Shown here in pieces: positions 50,301 to 55,720 of a stretch of DNA of 64,000 bases (position 1 is its first letter; each line of letters opens with the position of its first letter). The position numbers and the translations under genes were made by a program. Under the pieces are notes generated by a model. That model was not told the DNA's origin and did no database searches. It worked only from the letters and a program-made list of their open reading frames with translations. The stretch comes from an uncultured Verrucomicrobia subdivision 3 bacterium (GTDB lineage: Bacteria; Verrucomicrobiota; Verrucomicrobiia; Limisphaerales; UBA11358): positions 103,474 to 167,473 of the forward strand of contig CAIXUZ010000011.1 of assembly GCA_903922735.1 (NCBI GenBank). The letters are read 5' to 3'.

Positions 50301-52791
50301 CGTCACCGGCAACGGCAATTACTTCATCAGCGACAAGCAGTCCATATATCCCTTTGCCACCATCAACGTGGTTGATGTGGACAATGACGGTCTGCAGCCG
50401 CTGGTTCTGGAAATTTCCATGGACCATCTCGACAACGGGGCGTTGCAAAATCTTGGTGGGTTCACCCAGATCACCAACGGACTGTTTGAGATTTATGGCA
50501 CGCCGACAAACATCACGAAAGCGTTGCGCGGTATCGTTTATGTGCCCGTGCCGAATCACATTCCGGTTCCCACCACGGTGACGACGCACCTCACGTTGAG
50601 CGTGGACGACGGGTTTATCGCCGCACTGGTGACTAACCTGACCACGGTGAGCGTGACCGCCTCCAACGACGCGCCGGTTATCAGTGGCACGGTTGCAGGA
50701 CAAACTGTTTACGACCGCAGCTTTATCCGGCCTTTTGCCACCACGCTGATCACTGAAGTGGATAATGATGCCACGCAGGCGATTCGCATCTCGGTATCAC
50801 TAGACGATCCCGCTAAAGGCAATTTGTCTTCGCTGGGTGGCTTTAGTGATTTGGGTGGCGGAGTTTATTCGTATGGTGTGTCGAACGGAACCGTGACGGC
50901 GGCGATGGCCACGACGGCGTTGCGTGGCCTGTTGTTCACACCCACGACCGCCAGCCGGGTGACGCCCGGTTCGCCGGAGACAACACGCTTCACCATCAAG
51001 GTGGATGACTTCTTTGCCCCGACAGTGGTGGATTCCAATACCACCGTGTTGGCCATTGATCCGTTGACGGCCGCCGTTGCGCCAAACTACAAGACCAATC
51101 TGACGAGGTTTGGTTGGGTGGTGGCCACCACCCGCGATCTTGCCGTGGTTGGCGCACCGAACGACGGGCTGAAAAATAATTACGGCGCGGTGTACCTGTT
51201 TGCTCGCAGCCTCAATGGCTCAAACATTTGGACACAGGCTCAAATTCTATTGCAGCCGGATGGTAGCAGCGGGGATGCCTTTGGATCGGCGGTGGCCATC
51301 AGTGGTAACACCATCGTGGTGGGCTCGCCGTTTAATGTGTACTCTGCCACTAACGCTGGCGCTGCCTACGTCTATACAAATCTGGCTGGCACCAATCTAT
51401 GGAGTTTCGCGAAGAAGTTGGTTTCGACCAATCCGGTGGCCAACGACCAGTTTGGCACTTCAGTTTCCATCAGCGGGGACGATGTGGTGGTGGGCGTGCC
51501 GTTGTCAGATTCAATTGTTGGCGCCGATACCGGCTCGGCATATGTTTTTGAGCGGAACCAGTCTGGTGCCAACCAATGGGGTGTTGTGAAACGGCTGGCC
51601 TCGACCAACCCGGTGACCGGCGACCATTTTGGCAGTTCAGTTTCCATCAGCGGGGACGATGTGGTGGTGGGCGTGCCGTTCTCAGGTTCGACTGCTGGCG
51701 GCCATACCGGCTCGGCGTATATTTTTGAGCGAAACCAGTCTGGTGCCGGCCAATGGGGTGTTGTGAAACGGCTGGTCTCAACCAACTCCGTGGCCAACGA
51801 CCAGTTTGGCAGTTCAGTTTCCATCAGCGGGGATGATGCGGTGGTGGGCGTGCCGTTCTCAGCTTCGACTGCTGGCGGCCATCCCGGCTCGGCGTATGTT
51901 TTTGAGCGGAACCAGTCTGGTGCCAGCCAATGGGGCATTGTGAAGCGGCTGGTCTCATCCACCCCGGTGGACGGCGACCAGTTTGGCAGCTCGGTCGCCA
52001 TTGATGGCGACGCTGTAATTGTTGGAGTCCCGCAGGCGGATGCGAACGGCATTGATTCTGGCGCGTCTTATCTGTTTAACCGGAATCAAAACGGCACGAA
52101 CGTCTGGGGACAGGTTGACAGGTTCCTGCCGGCGGCAGTCGGAGCGTCGGACAATTTTGGCTCTGCCGTGGCCATCGCCAGCAACACGGTGGTGGTGGGC
52201 GCTTACAACGGGCTGAACAATGGCGTGCGTTGCGGTGCCGCGTATATGTTCCGGATTAAATTTAACAACGGCCCGCGGGTGGTCCTGCCGCTGGCCGACC
52301 AGACTGTTACGCTTAGTTCGCCGCTGGCCTACACCTTGCCGGCGGGGGCATTCTCTGACCCGGATGTGAATGAAACTTTGCAAATTTCGCTAGGCAATAG
52401 CCCAGCGCCTCCAGCTTGGCTGAATTTCGACCCGTTGACCGGTGTGTTCAGCGGTATTCCGGGTGTCGTGGGAACCAACGTGGTCGCGGTGATCGCGACG
52501 GATTCGGAAGGCTTGAGTGTCAAGAGCCAATTTAACATCTACGTCAATCAGGTTCCGGTAGATAATCACACCTTGGCATTGGGCTTCCAAACCTTGGGGA
52601 CAGATCATGTAATTACGGTCAATCTGACCGGTGTGCCGGGGGTAATTTACAAACTGCAAAAGACTCCATCTTTAACGGGTATCATAATCTGGTCTGACGT
52701 GGCAATGAGCACGGCTGATGTGAATGGTGTTATCGTTTTCTATGATGTGAGTTCGTCGAACCAGATGTATTATCGCGCGGTTCCTCAGTAA
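41356..52791 (+). CDS. Giant multimodular surface protein (Ig/cadherin-like repeats, beta-helix, LTD-like, FG-GAP)
   Basis: One uninterrupted 3811-codon gene overlapping the foldase stop by four bases; an in-frame ATG 12 bases in is an alternative start. A signal peptide ends near residue 38 (SARAQ). Order: repeats with a DQQTTNPF motif (about 170-450 and 690-830); a right-handed beta-helix at about 935-1310 (GTLRNAIASAGSGDHITFDL, GGAFEVNPNG); a lamin-tail-like domain at about 1315-1470 (IIEEIGFNPVNANDQFIEFY); many cadherin/VCBS-like modules with LANDxxxP at about 1495-2590; four to five DKQT modules of about 127 residues at 2600-3235; FG-GAP blades at about 3248-3635; a putative Ig domain (He_PIG) at 3635-3735; and a tail ending MYYRAVPQ, typical of verrucomicrobial secreted proteins. 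Such proteins serve in adhesion or surface layers; ligand unknown. Confidence 0.9.
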   Translation: MNLDMKSHSYSKRGICRQLCWWTLVLLTPFGALSARAQSVSGTVTTAAITDAQTISLYSSATVSAGATNWLTVVVSLSPVNLGGLSSVFTNLIQKSISGTNAIYGIDPTNAAQAGSILQSLVFTPTNNYIPVPFGSNAVLKVYAVDAFNNYSPTQTTVIQITAANDAPQLTTSNRVNITDQQTTNPFTDVMVVDPDNLGLQPQTVTVTLSNTNGFLVVGSSGFVSNSLAYKLTNATPDSISNAMSALVYQPINNLFPVGQSFTNVFTITDSDGYAAPVVNTNVRVVVYSTNDAPIVAGSGTANITDQQTTNPFVNVTVTDPDESGRQLQQSVTVTLSNTNGYLLVTNSGFVSNNPTTYVFNTPANPAVVTAALQKLIYQPINNLLPVGTYDTNVLTIVDSDGYVFVTNASLSVVTYSTNDTPILGGLPANHIVAYTGKTLTPSPFATTVLSDVDHNDNPNNPNGQDLAWTVTLTGSSTPVGNLQLNSQSGTSFAFTNDQYSAGISLRQFSYVPPSQYVSGTNFLTITITANDRHGGIISSNLYIDLSTLVLPVILSGTQPGQLVYDNGSINPFANVTIQSRNGNPVNLTVKSTNVLNDAQGQLINAGSLGFSTTTTSTNSTCRLSGTSSAVTAAIRSLVFQPVPNRIGSAGFDLALFEIDLDDGLSTNLPDSSTTVIIQAINDLPQMSGITPLTSILDSQTATPFGGVQITDVDEKGQQTNVCQISFDNTTGVLTNSSGNSSLQFVFAGGQYQLTGTPANLTAGIRQLVFVPTPGLAPVGLTTNTSFQIVVFDNHGGQIQNNGTVVRVQSTAGNPIVNLPSPLPYSLMQTTNVFPFANSVNVYGQAQPFKLLLTVSDVAQGDFTTNSVATNFTSLGGGKYFMTGLATNIVTALQALAFAPKTNLSAGTVINFTLSVTNSLTPPGITTKPYSIVLRNTRISHIVTQYTDDGTTTTLGTLRNAIASAGSGDHITFDLGAAATPQVIALQAPIYLNNDLVFDGPGAERLTISGDSTGTGTPTTQIFVINAKVTMNRLTFTKGYSPNNGGAFEVNPNGNLKLSYCAVTDCRADQYGGGVDVNDGALDVEHCLFRGNSTSSQLGAGGGAVSLYTDQTCRFMDTTFATNRQNAVGDGVYTGLGGGAIYAEPDYFDLRFPPYLNTYVLNCTFHDNVDAAGHGSSIRPNDDNANVLLQNTIVADGQGNNLELDLSGHVTSLGGNISDDATHQTYSSGGTPVNNYVFHAPLDYTNRPATSLFAALANNAGPTATYALLTNSIAVNNAVSNVPAAPFNTNVAGADQRGYFRTNASDIGAFELGASQKIIIEEIGFNPVNANDQFIEFYVPRDSAPLNVGGYQVLVDGVKCYTFSNQLVQPGQALVLTKSPTISPPAGVLRQTSTSNLNLTQDGSVVTVMNANNQIVFEADYLGNFASTDTTDAGHLTAANQSVVLWPQFQGVFLPYERVVTLAGGTDTNGFSNPGYDATYKSLGGGNAPPTANPDAAITDTHTMLAGIPVLANDVDPDIIDTLGVVWVGTNSVVGVTNASAGVNNNAVGKSLLGATLSVNTDGTIAYDPTGSTILQSLPQGVITNDWFKYTILDYSNAYAGPNSRGSTGTEISNNWVKATATVSVTVVGVNSAPTPQNDYGTNNPNLATYANLPIDFTTATNVLLNDTDPNSDDNGTTLNIVAINATNGFVPYLASITTALGATAVLDIRYNRSQAHITYDPSGSAILRALNQNQTTNDVFYYTVQDSHGAVGTAAISILVRGVNNGPVANPDFLTADEDTPQIIPASYLLSNDTDVDNAAILSIAGVSSNSAFGAGVQLTNCVSILGAGVWLTNINGTNYVVYDPTHSTKLNGLAQKEFTNDSFTYRVTDQWGTNSFTTVMVTVAGVNDRPVSQPDYYSTDQNTPLAIPAVSGVLSNDYDPDVHDLLRVIPFSQNTVTNCDTGNNGGAPVTVNADGSFTFDPRVVFDWVKQGDTNYDTFSYVMMDHSLSIAADDNFAVNAGSSNNVLPVLANDVVLSAVGGAFTIIGVSVPTSGSTVSITASNNAIVYTPAAGFVGTETFFYTNADGLGGKDWAKVSVDVKGNTLFAVNDSFTVANGTTNVLNPLANDVILPASAANLTITALGTPSLGGTVTLNGTGPNNTVIYVPSATNSGSYVEQFTYTVTSGTNAATATVTVGVMNRSNALVANTDRFTVLAGSANNPLDVLANDNNLSGLNTNLVITGLSVSGNVLGTVSVNNAGNRLLYTPPNGISNLFESVTYFISDGAGGTAQANATIQTVSSGFVANNDYFTIIKNSTSNSLPVMVNDVILPNLGQHLYISDVGLGANAPQHGSVTISPSRTSLIYTPSTGFNGSDTFTYEITDGSPARAQGAVTVSILDFSAVPSNPDYYRVARDSTNNVLPVLANDYTLPVESVSLTITAVLTNGVHAYVGLTATNANNILTYVPNTGFIGRDVFSYVVRDNLGNLGTNLVMVAVGDLAPRDDAFNVLSDTTNNFLDVRANDYPLPDTNALRPIFSFSAPSHGTVTTNAGGTALLYTPALGYAGVDQFTYQLGDDTTAFTNRYNANVIVTVRRAGSDRDTNTVTVAVAGVNDLPTIVGTQSGFHITDKQTVAPFTNIVIGDRDECGYQTNTVTVSLDLAAKGVLQNLGGFVNVNPGVYRITDTPPNITASLQGLVFRPTENRITVPTSEWTRFTIQANDGYVVSPVTDTNTTVLVTSVDDAPTIVGTTTNSINDKQTVQPFSSVVVADVDNLGNQALIAHITLDHVDNQSLTNLGGFTNLGGGVYVYGATNGSVTAAMITTALQGIVLVPTPNHIIVPTTVTTHLTLAVDDTFTNTVIDGSTAVSITASNDAPTIVGTATYAIDDKHTVNPFASVVVADVDDDALQLLTVHIALDHLDNQSLTNLGGFTLVTNGYFVLTATPTNITTALRGIVLVPTPNHIPVPASVTTHLSLAVDDGFAPTVSNKFTTVTIFSTNDAPVVTGNGNYFISDKQSIYPFATINVVDVDNDGLQPLVLEISMDHLDNGALQNLGGFTQITNGLFEIYGTPTNITKALRGIVYVPVPNHIPVPTTVTTHLTLSVDDGFIAALVTNLTTVSVTASNDAPVISGTVAGQTVYDRSFIRPFATTLITEVDNDATQAIRISVSLDDPAKGNLSSLGGFSDLGGGVYSYGVSNGTVTAAMATTALRGLLFTPTTASRVTPGSPETTRFTIKVDDFFAPTVVDSNTTVLAIDPLTAAVAPNYKTNLTRFGWVVATTRDLAVVGAPNDGLKNNYGAVYLFARSLNGSNIWTQAQILLQPDGSSGDAFGSAVAISGNTIVVGSPFNVYSATNAGAAYVYTNLAGTNLWSFAKKLVSTNPVANDQFGTSVSISGDDVVVGVPLSDSIVGADTGSAYVFERNQSGANQWGVVKRLASTNPVTGDHFGSSVSISGDDVVVGVPFSGSTAGGHTGSAYIFERNQSGAGQWGVVKRLVSTNSVANDQFGSSVSISGDDAVVGVPFSASTAGGHPGSAYVFERNQSGASQWGIVKRLVSSTPVDGDQFGSSVAIDGDAVIVGVPQADANGIDSGASYLFNRNQNGTNVWGQVDRFLPAAVGASDNFGSAVAIASNTVVVGAYNGLNNGVRCGAAYMFRIKFNNGPRVVLPLADQTVTLSSPLAYTLPAGAFSDPDVNETLQISLGNSPAPPAWLNFDPLTGVFSGIPGVVGTNVVAVIATDSEGLSVKSQFNIYVNQVPVDNHTLALGFQTLGTDHVITVNLTGVPGVIYKLQKTPSLTGIIIWSDVAMSTADVNGVIVFYDVSSSNQMYYRAVPQ
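51419..51960 (+). repeat. 177-bp near-identical tandem repeats inside the FG-GAP region
   Basis: Three copies of a 177-base (59-codon) unit; the landmark GGGGACGATGTGGTGGTGGG recurs with its G-run starting at 51475, 51652 and, slightly changed, 51829. Each encodes a blade with SSVSISGDDVVVGVPFS and YVFERNQSGA. A fourth, more diverged unit follows. The low divergence points to recent duplication or gene conversion. Confidence 0.85.
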
Positions 52792-52804
52792 CAGGATGAA
52801 TCGT

Positions 52805-52848
52805 GATGATTTGGTGGTCGAGCTGAAAGCCAGACCGTCATCTTTTTA
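52805..52848 (+). terminator. Possible terminator after the 3811-residue gene
   Basis: GATGA and GGTC (52805-52819) can pair with GACC and TCATC (52833-52842) in an interrupted stem, followed by TTTTTATT. The stem is imperfect, so the call is weak. Confidence 0.35.
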
Positions 52849-53000
52849 TTATCTCATCGGTAGGCTGGTTTCTGGGAGGCGGGATGGGGATGGCGAAGAT
52901 TGCGCGTCCGAGCCGTCTGAGGCGTCCGAGGGCATTTTTGAAATTCTGACGGATGCGAGAGGCTAACGCGGCAAATTGATAAAAACAAATCTTGGCATTT

Positions 53001-53051
53001 TCAATGGTCTGGCAGGGAATAGCCGTCGACCAGAATGCGCACCAACGCCAT
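53001..53051 (-). pseudogene. Truncated remnant of the NYN gene start
   Basis: The minus strand from the ATG at 53051 reads MALVRILVDGYSL, identical to the first 13 residues of the NYN protein at 23413, then PDH and a TGA at 53003-53001. The four nucleotide differences within these codons are silent, which suggests the copy was under selection before truncation. The match continues into the leader up to 53065. Confidence 0.8.
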
Positions 53052-53065
53052 GAGCGCAGCCTACA
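53012..53065. repeat. 54-bp direct repeat, right copy
   Basis: Ungapped match to 23374-23427 at 47 of 54 positions, same orientation. Weaker similarity seems to extend further to the right into the A-rich leader. It lies 29.6 kb from its partner. Confidence 0.85.
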
Positions 53066-53206
53066 ACAGGCAATAGTTTGCCAGAAGATAAAAAAGCCAG
53101 CCATTCTGACCGGAAATTGAGGTGGGGCAGGGACTGAACTAGTTGTGGCTTTGAAAAACCTCCTGTAACCTGCCCGTCTTCAATCGTGTCCGACCATCGT
53201 AGACAT

Positions 53207-54466
53207 ATGAAGCGCACCATTCCAATGATTCTCGTCCTGCTGCTGGTTTATTTGGCCGTATCACAGTCCGAAGCGGTCAAGGCCATGCCGGTTTCGTCGC
53301 TGGGCCGCGACATCCGGGTCGGCACGGATGTGAAAACGATCCGCGAGGCCATCAAGCTCGCGCAGCCGGGCGATACGATCCACCTGCAACCCATCGTGTA
53401 TCACGACACCGCAATCTTCCAGAACAAGAAGGGCGAACCGGGGAGACCGATCACGTTGGAAGGTCACGGGGCGACCCTGGAAGGTTCTGATCCGCTGGAT
53501 TCGGCGAAGTGGAAGGAAGTGTCGCCGGGACTATTTGCGAATGATGAATTGCTCCCGCCGGGTAGTTTGAATGACGCGGCGATCATGCGCTGGTTTTTCC
53601 TCTGGAACGGCAAGATGAATCACATGGGCCGCACCTCGAAGGGAATCAAAGCGCCGTTCAAGAAGGCTGAAGACCTGCAACCGGGCGAGTGGACCTTCGT
53701 GCGCGATTCGTCGCGCGAAAAACCGGGGTCAGCTCAAATCTGCGGCACATTTTTTGTCAAGCTGCCTCTCGGACAAAAGCTGGCGGATGCCAACATCGCC
53801 GCCCCGATACGCTTGAATGGAGTTCAACTGGGCGGTGACAACGCCCATCTCGTCATCAAGAACCTGACCGCCACCCATCCCCACAATGACGGCTTCAACA
53901 TCCACGGCGATTGCCGCGATGTTTTGTTTGAAAACATCCGCGCCATCGAGTGTGGTGACGATGGCATCAGCTCGCACGAATCGGCTGAGTGTCGTGTGAA
54001 TGGGTTTGTCAGCATCAGCAACAGCACCGGCATCACCGACATATTGTCCGCCCACACCAGTTACAATCACGTCTTCATCGCCGACTGCCTCGCTTATGAC
54101 TTGTTTTTTTTGAACAATGGGCGTTACCAGGTTGAAAACACCGTGGTGTTATCTTCGTCCGAGCATCCGTTGACGATCAAGGCGGACAAGGGCGAGCACA
54201 CGGAATTGACGCTGGATAATGTTCTCATCCTTCGCGCTGGCAAGCCTGAACCAGTGCGGGTTCAGAAAGACACAAAACTGAACGCGACCCGAGTGACTTT
54301 CGAAAATGGAACCGTGGTCGCGCAAGGCGAAGTGAATTATAAAAATTGTCTCATCAACGGCAAGCCGATGCCCGAAGGCACTTCCGCCACGGGGGCCGAC
54401 CGCGTAAAGCTCATCAAAGAACTGGTGCCGGCGGAGTATCAGAAGCGATTCACGCAACTTAAATGA
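53207..54466 (+). CDS. Secreted right-handed beta-helix protein (pectin-lyase-like)
   Basis: The ATG at 53207 is preferred over a GTG at 53186; 419 residues. A signal peptide (MKRTIPMILVLLLVYLAVSQ) is followed by an N-terminal cap with DVKTIREAIKLAQPGDTIHL and PITLEGHGATLEGSDPL, typical of parallel beta-helix polysaccharide-active proteins. The coils run from about 200 to 350 (HLVIKNLTATHPHNDGFNIH, CGDDGISSHESAECRVNGFV). The DDGIS and HNDGF turns could hold catalytic acids, as in polysaccharide lyases or epimerases and GH28-like enzymes, but no family can be fixed. The stop overlaps the start codon region of the sialidase-like gene (ATGA at 54463), so the three genes to 58474 form an operon. 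Confidence 0.87.
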   Translation: MKRTIPMILVLLLVYLAVSQSEAVKAMPVSSLGRDIRVGTDVKTIREAIKLAQPGDTIHLQPIVYHDTAIFQNKKGEPGRPITLEGHGATLEGSDPLDSAKWKEVSPGLFANDELLPPGSLNDAAIMRWFFLWNGKMNHMGRTSKGIKAPFKKAEDLQPGEWTFVRDSSREKPGSAQICGTFFVKLPLGQKLADANIAAPIRLNGVQLGGDNAHLVIKNLTATHPHNDGFNIHGDCRDVLFENIRAIECGDDGISSHESAECRVNGFVSISNSTGITDILSAHTSYNHVFIADCLAYDLFFLNNGRYQVENTVVLSSSEHPLTIKADKGEHTELTLDNVLILRAGKPEPVRVQKDTKLNATRVTFENGTVVAQGEVNYKNCLINGKPMPEGTSATGADRVKLIKELVPAEYQKRFTQLK

Positions 54467-54510
54467 TTGCTCATTCCTGCTGCTCCATTGTCGGAGCGCC
54501 TCGCTCACCC

Positions 54511-55704
54511 ATGAAAATTTCCCGATGCCGACTGCTGGCCGTAACCCTTGCCGTCGCATGGCTAACCGTGAGTTTCAATCTGGTGCTCGCGGTGGAGCCA
54601 TCGGTCGCTCAATCCGCCCCGGTGGCGCCAAAGTCGGCGCCGGGGTTGCCGAAGATCATCACTTCACCGGGGCCGGAATTTGCGGATGAAGCAAGACCTG
54701 GTGCCATGATTATCGGCGGTGATCGGACTCCCAAGGGGCGCATCTGGGGCTGCTGGACCCGGGATGGCGACAAGAGCGGTTTTTTTCTGCTGGCCACCAG
54801 CGACGACGGTGGCATCACCTGGTCGAAACCCCGGCTGGCGGTTGGCGGCGTGGATGTCTCGAAGGAACACAAGGGTGGCGCGCTCGTTGGCAATTTGTGG
54901 ACGGACCCCTTGGGACGATTGTGGTTATTCTTTGATCACAAGGTTAAGGGAGAACCCGGCGGCGCAACCGGCTGGTTTATTCGCTGCGATCATCCCGACG
55001 CCGCGACGCCGGATTGGTCGGTACCGGTTAATTTCAGCGCCGGTTGCACCCTCAACAAACCGGTTGTCCTCCGGAACGGTCTTTGGCTGCTCCCCGTATC
55101 TCAATGGAGCACAAAAACTGCCCTGGTGTATGCCTCTGCCGACCAGGGCAAGACTTGGTTGGAGCGGGGTCAGGTGATGTTCCCGGACTGGAATTTTGAC
55201 GAGCACATGATGGTCGAACTCAAGGACGGTCGGCTTTGGATGCTGGCCCGGACCAAAGGGAACCCCTGCGAAAGCTTCTCTTCCGATCAGGGAAATACTT
55301 GGAGCAAGCCCCAACCCGCCGCAATCCAAAACCCTAACTCCCGCTTTTTCCTGAGGCGTTTGACTTCCGGCAGGCTTCTGCTGGTAAAAAACGGCCCCAC
55401 GGACCAGCGATTGGCCAGGCGTTCCCATCTCATGGCCTTTCTTTCGGAGGACGAGGGCAAAACGTGGGGCGGGGGGCTGCTGCTGGATGAGCGGGCGTCG
55501 GTGTCTTACCCCGACGGGTTCGAGACGCCCGACGGTCTCATTCACATTCTTTACGACTGGAACCGGCATACCGATTCGGAAATCTTGATGGCGCGATTTC
55601 GGGAGGAAGATATTCTCGCCGGAAAACCCGTTTCGCCAGAATCTAAACTGCGGATGCCCGTCAACCAGGCCACCGGACCTAAACCGATAAAGCCGGCCAA
55701 ATAA
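54511..55704 (+). CDS. Exported sialidase/BNR-repeat family protein
   Basis: Two starts are possible: the ATG at 54463 overlapping the previous stop, or the ATG at 54511, which gives a clean signal peptide (MKISRCRLLAVTLAVAWLTV) and is used here; 397 residues. Four Asp boxes of the form SxDxGxTW are visible: SDDGGITW, SADQGKTW, SSDQGNTW and SEDEGKTW, marking a six-bladed sialidase-type propeller. No FRIP motif was found near the N terminus, so exo-sialidase activity should not be assumed. In this phylum many such proteins act on other glycans. It is in an operon with the beta-helix protein and the TIM-barrel hydrolase. Confidence 0.88.
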   Translation: MKISRCRLLAVTLAVAWLTVSFNLVLAVEPSVAQSAPVAPKSAPGLPKIITSPGPEFADEARPGAMIIGGDRTPKGRIWGCWTRDGDKSGFFLLATSDDGGITWSKPRLAVGGVDVSKEHKGGALVGNLWTDPLGRLWLFFDHKVKGEPGGATGWFIRCDHPDAATPDWSVPVNFSAGCTLNKPVVLRNGLWLLPVSQWSTKTALVYASADQGKTWLERGQVMFPDWNFDEHMMVELKDGRLWMLARTKGNPCESFSSDQGNTWSKPQPAAIQNPNSRFFLRRLTSGRLLLVKNGPTDQRLARRSHLMAFLSEDEGKTWGGGLLLDERASVSYPDGFETPDGLIHILYDWNRHTDSEILMARFREEDILAGKPVSPESKLRMPVNQATGPKPIKPAK

Positions 55705-55720
55705 AACGCCATCACCATCT

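Larger units (their letters stand above)
52792..53206. other. Gene-free stretch at the right border of the giant locus
   Basis: Contains a weak hairpin with a T-run after the giant gene, the 54-bp direct repeat with a truncated NYN gene start, and the leader of the beta-helix protein gene at 53207. A minus-strand frame from 53104 to 52838 is open but overlaps the remnant and shows no recognisable protein. Confidence 0.6.

Noticed and set aside
52838..53104. Minus-strand 88-codon frame right of the giant gene
   Set aside because: It overlaps the truncated NYN remnant in another frame, has no recognisable domain and no convincing start.
53207..53275. Tat signal on the beta-helix protein
   Set aside because: The N terminus MKRTIPMIL lacks the twin-arginine pair; it is an ordinary Sec signal.
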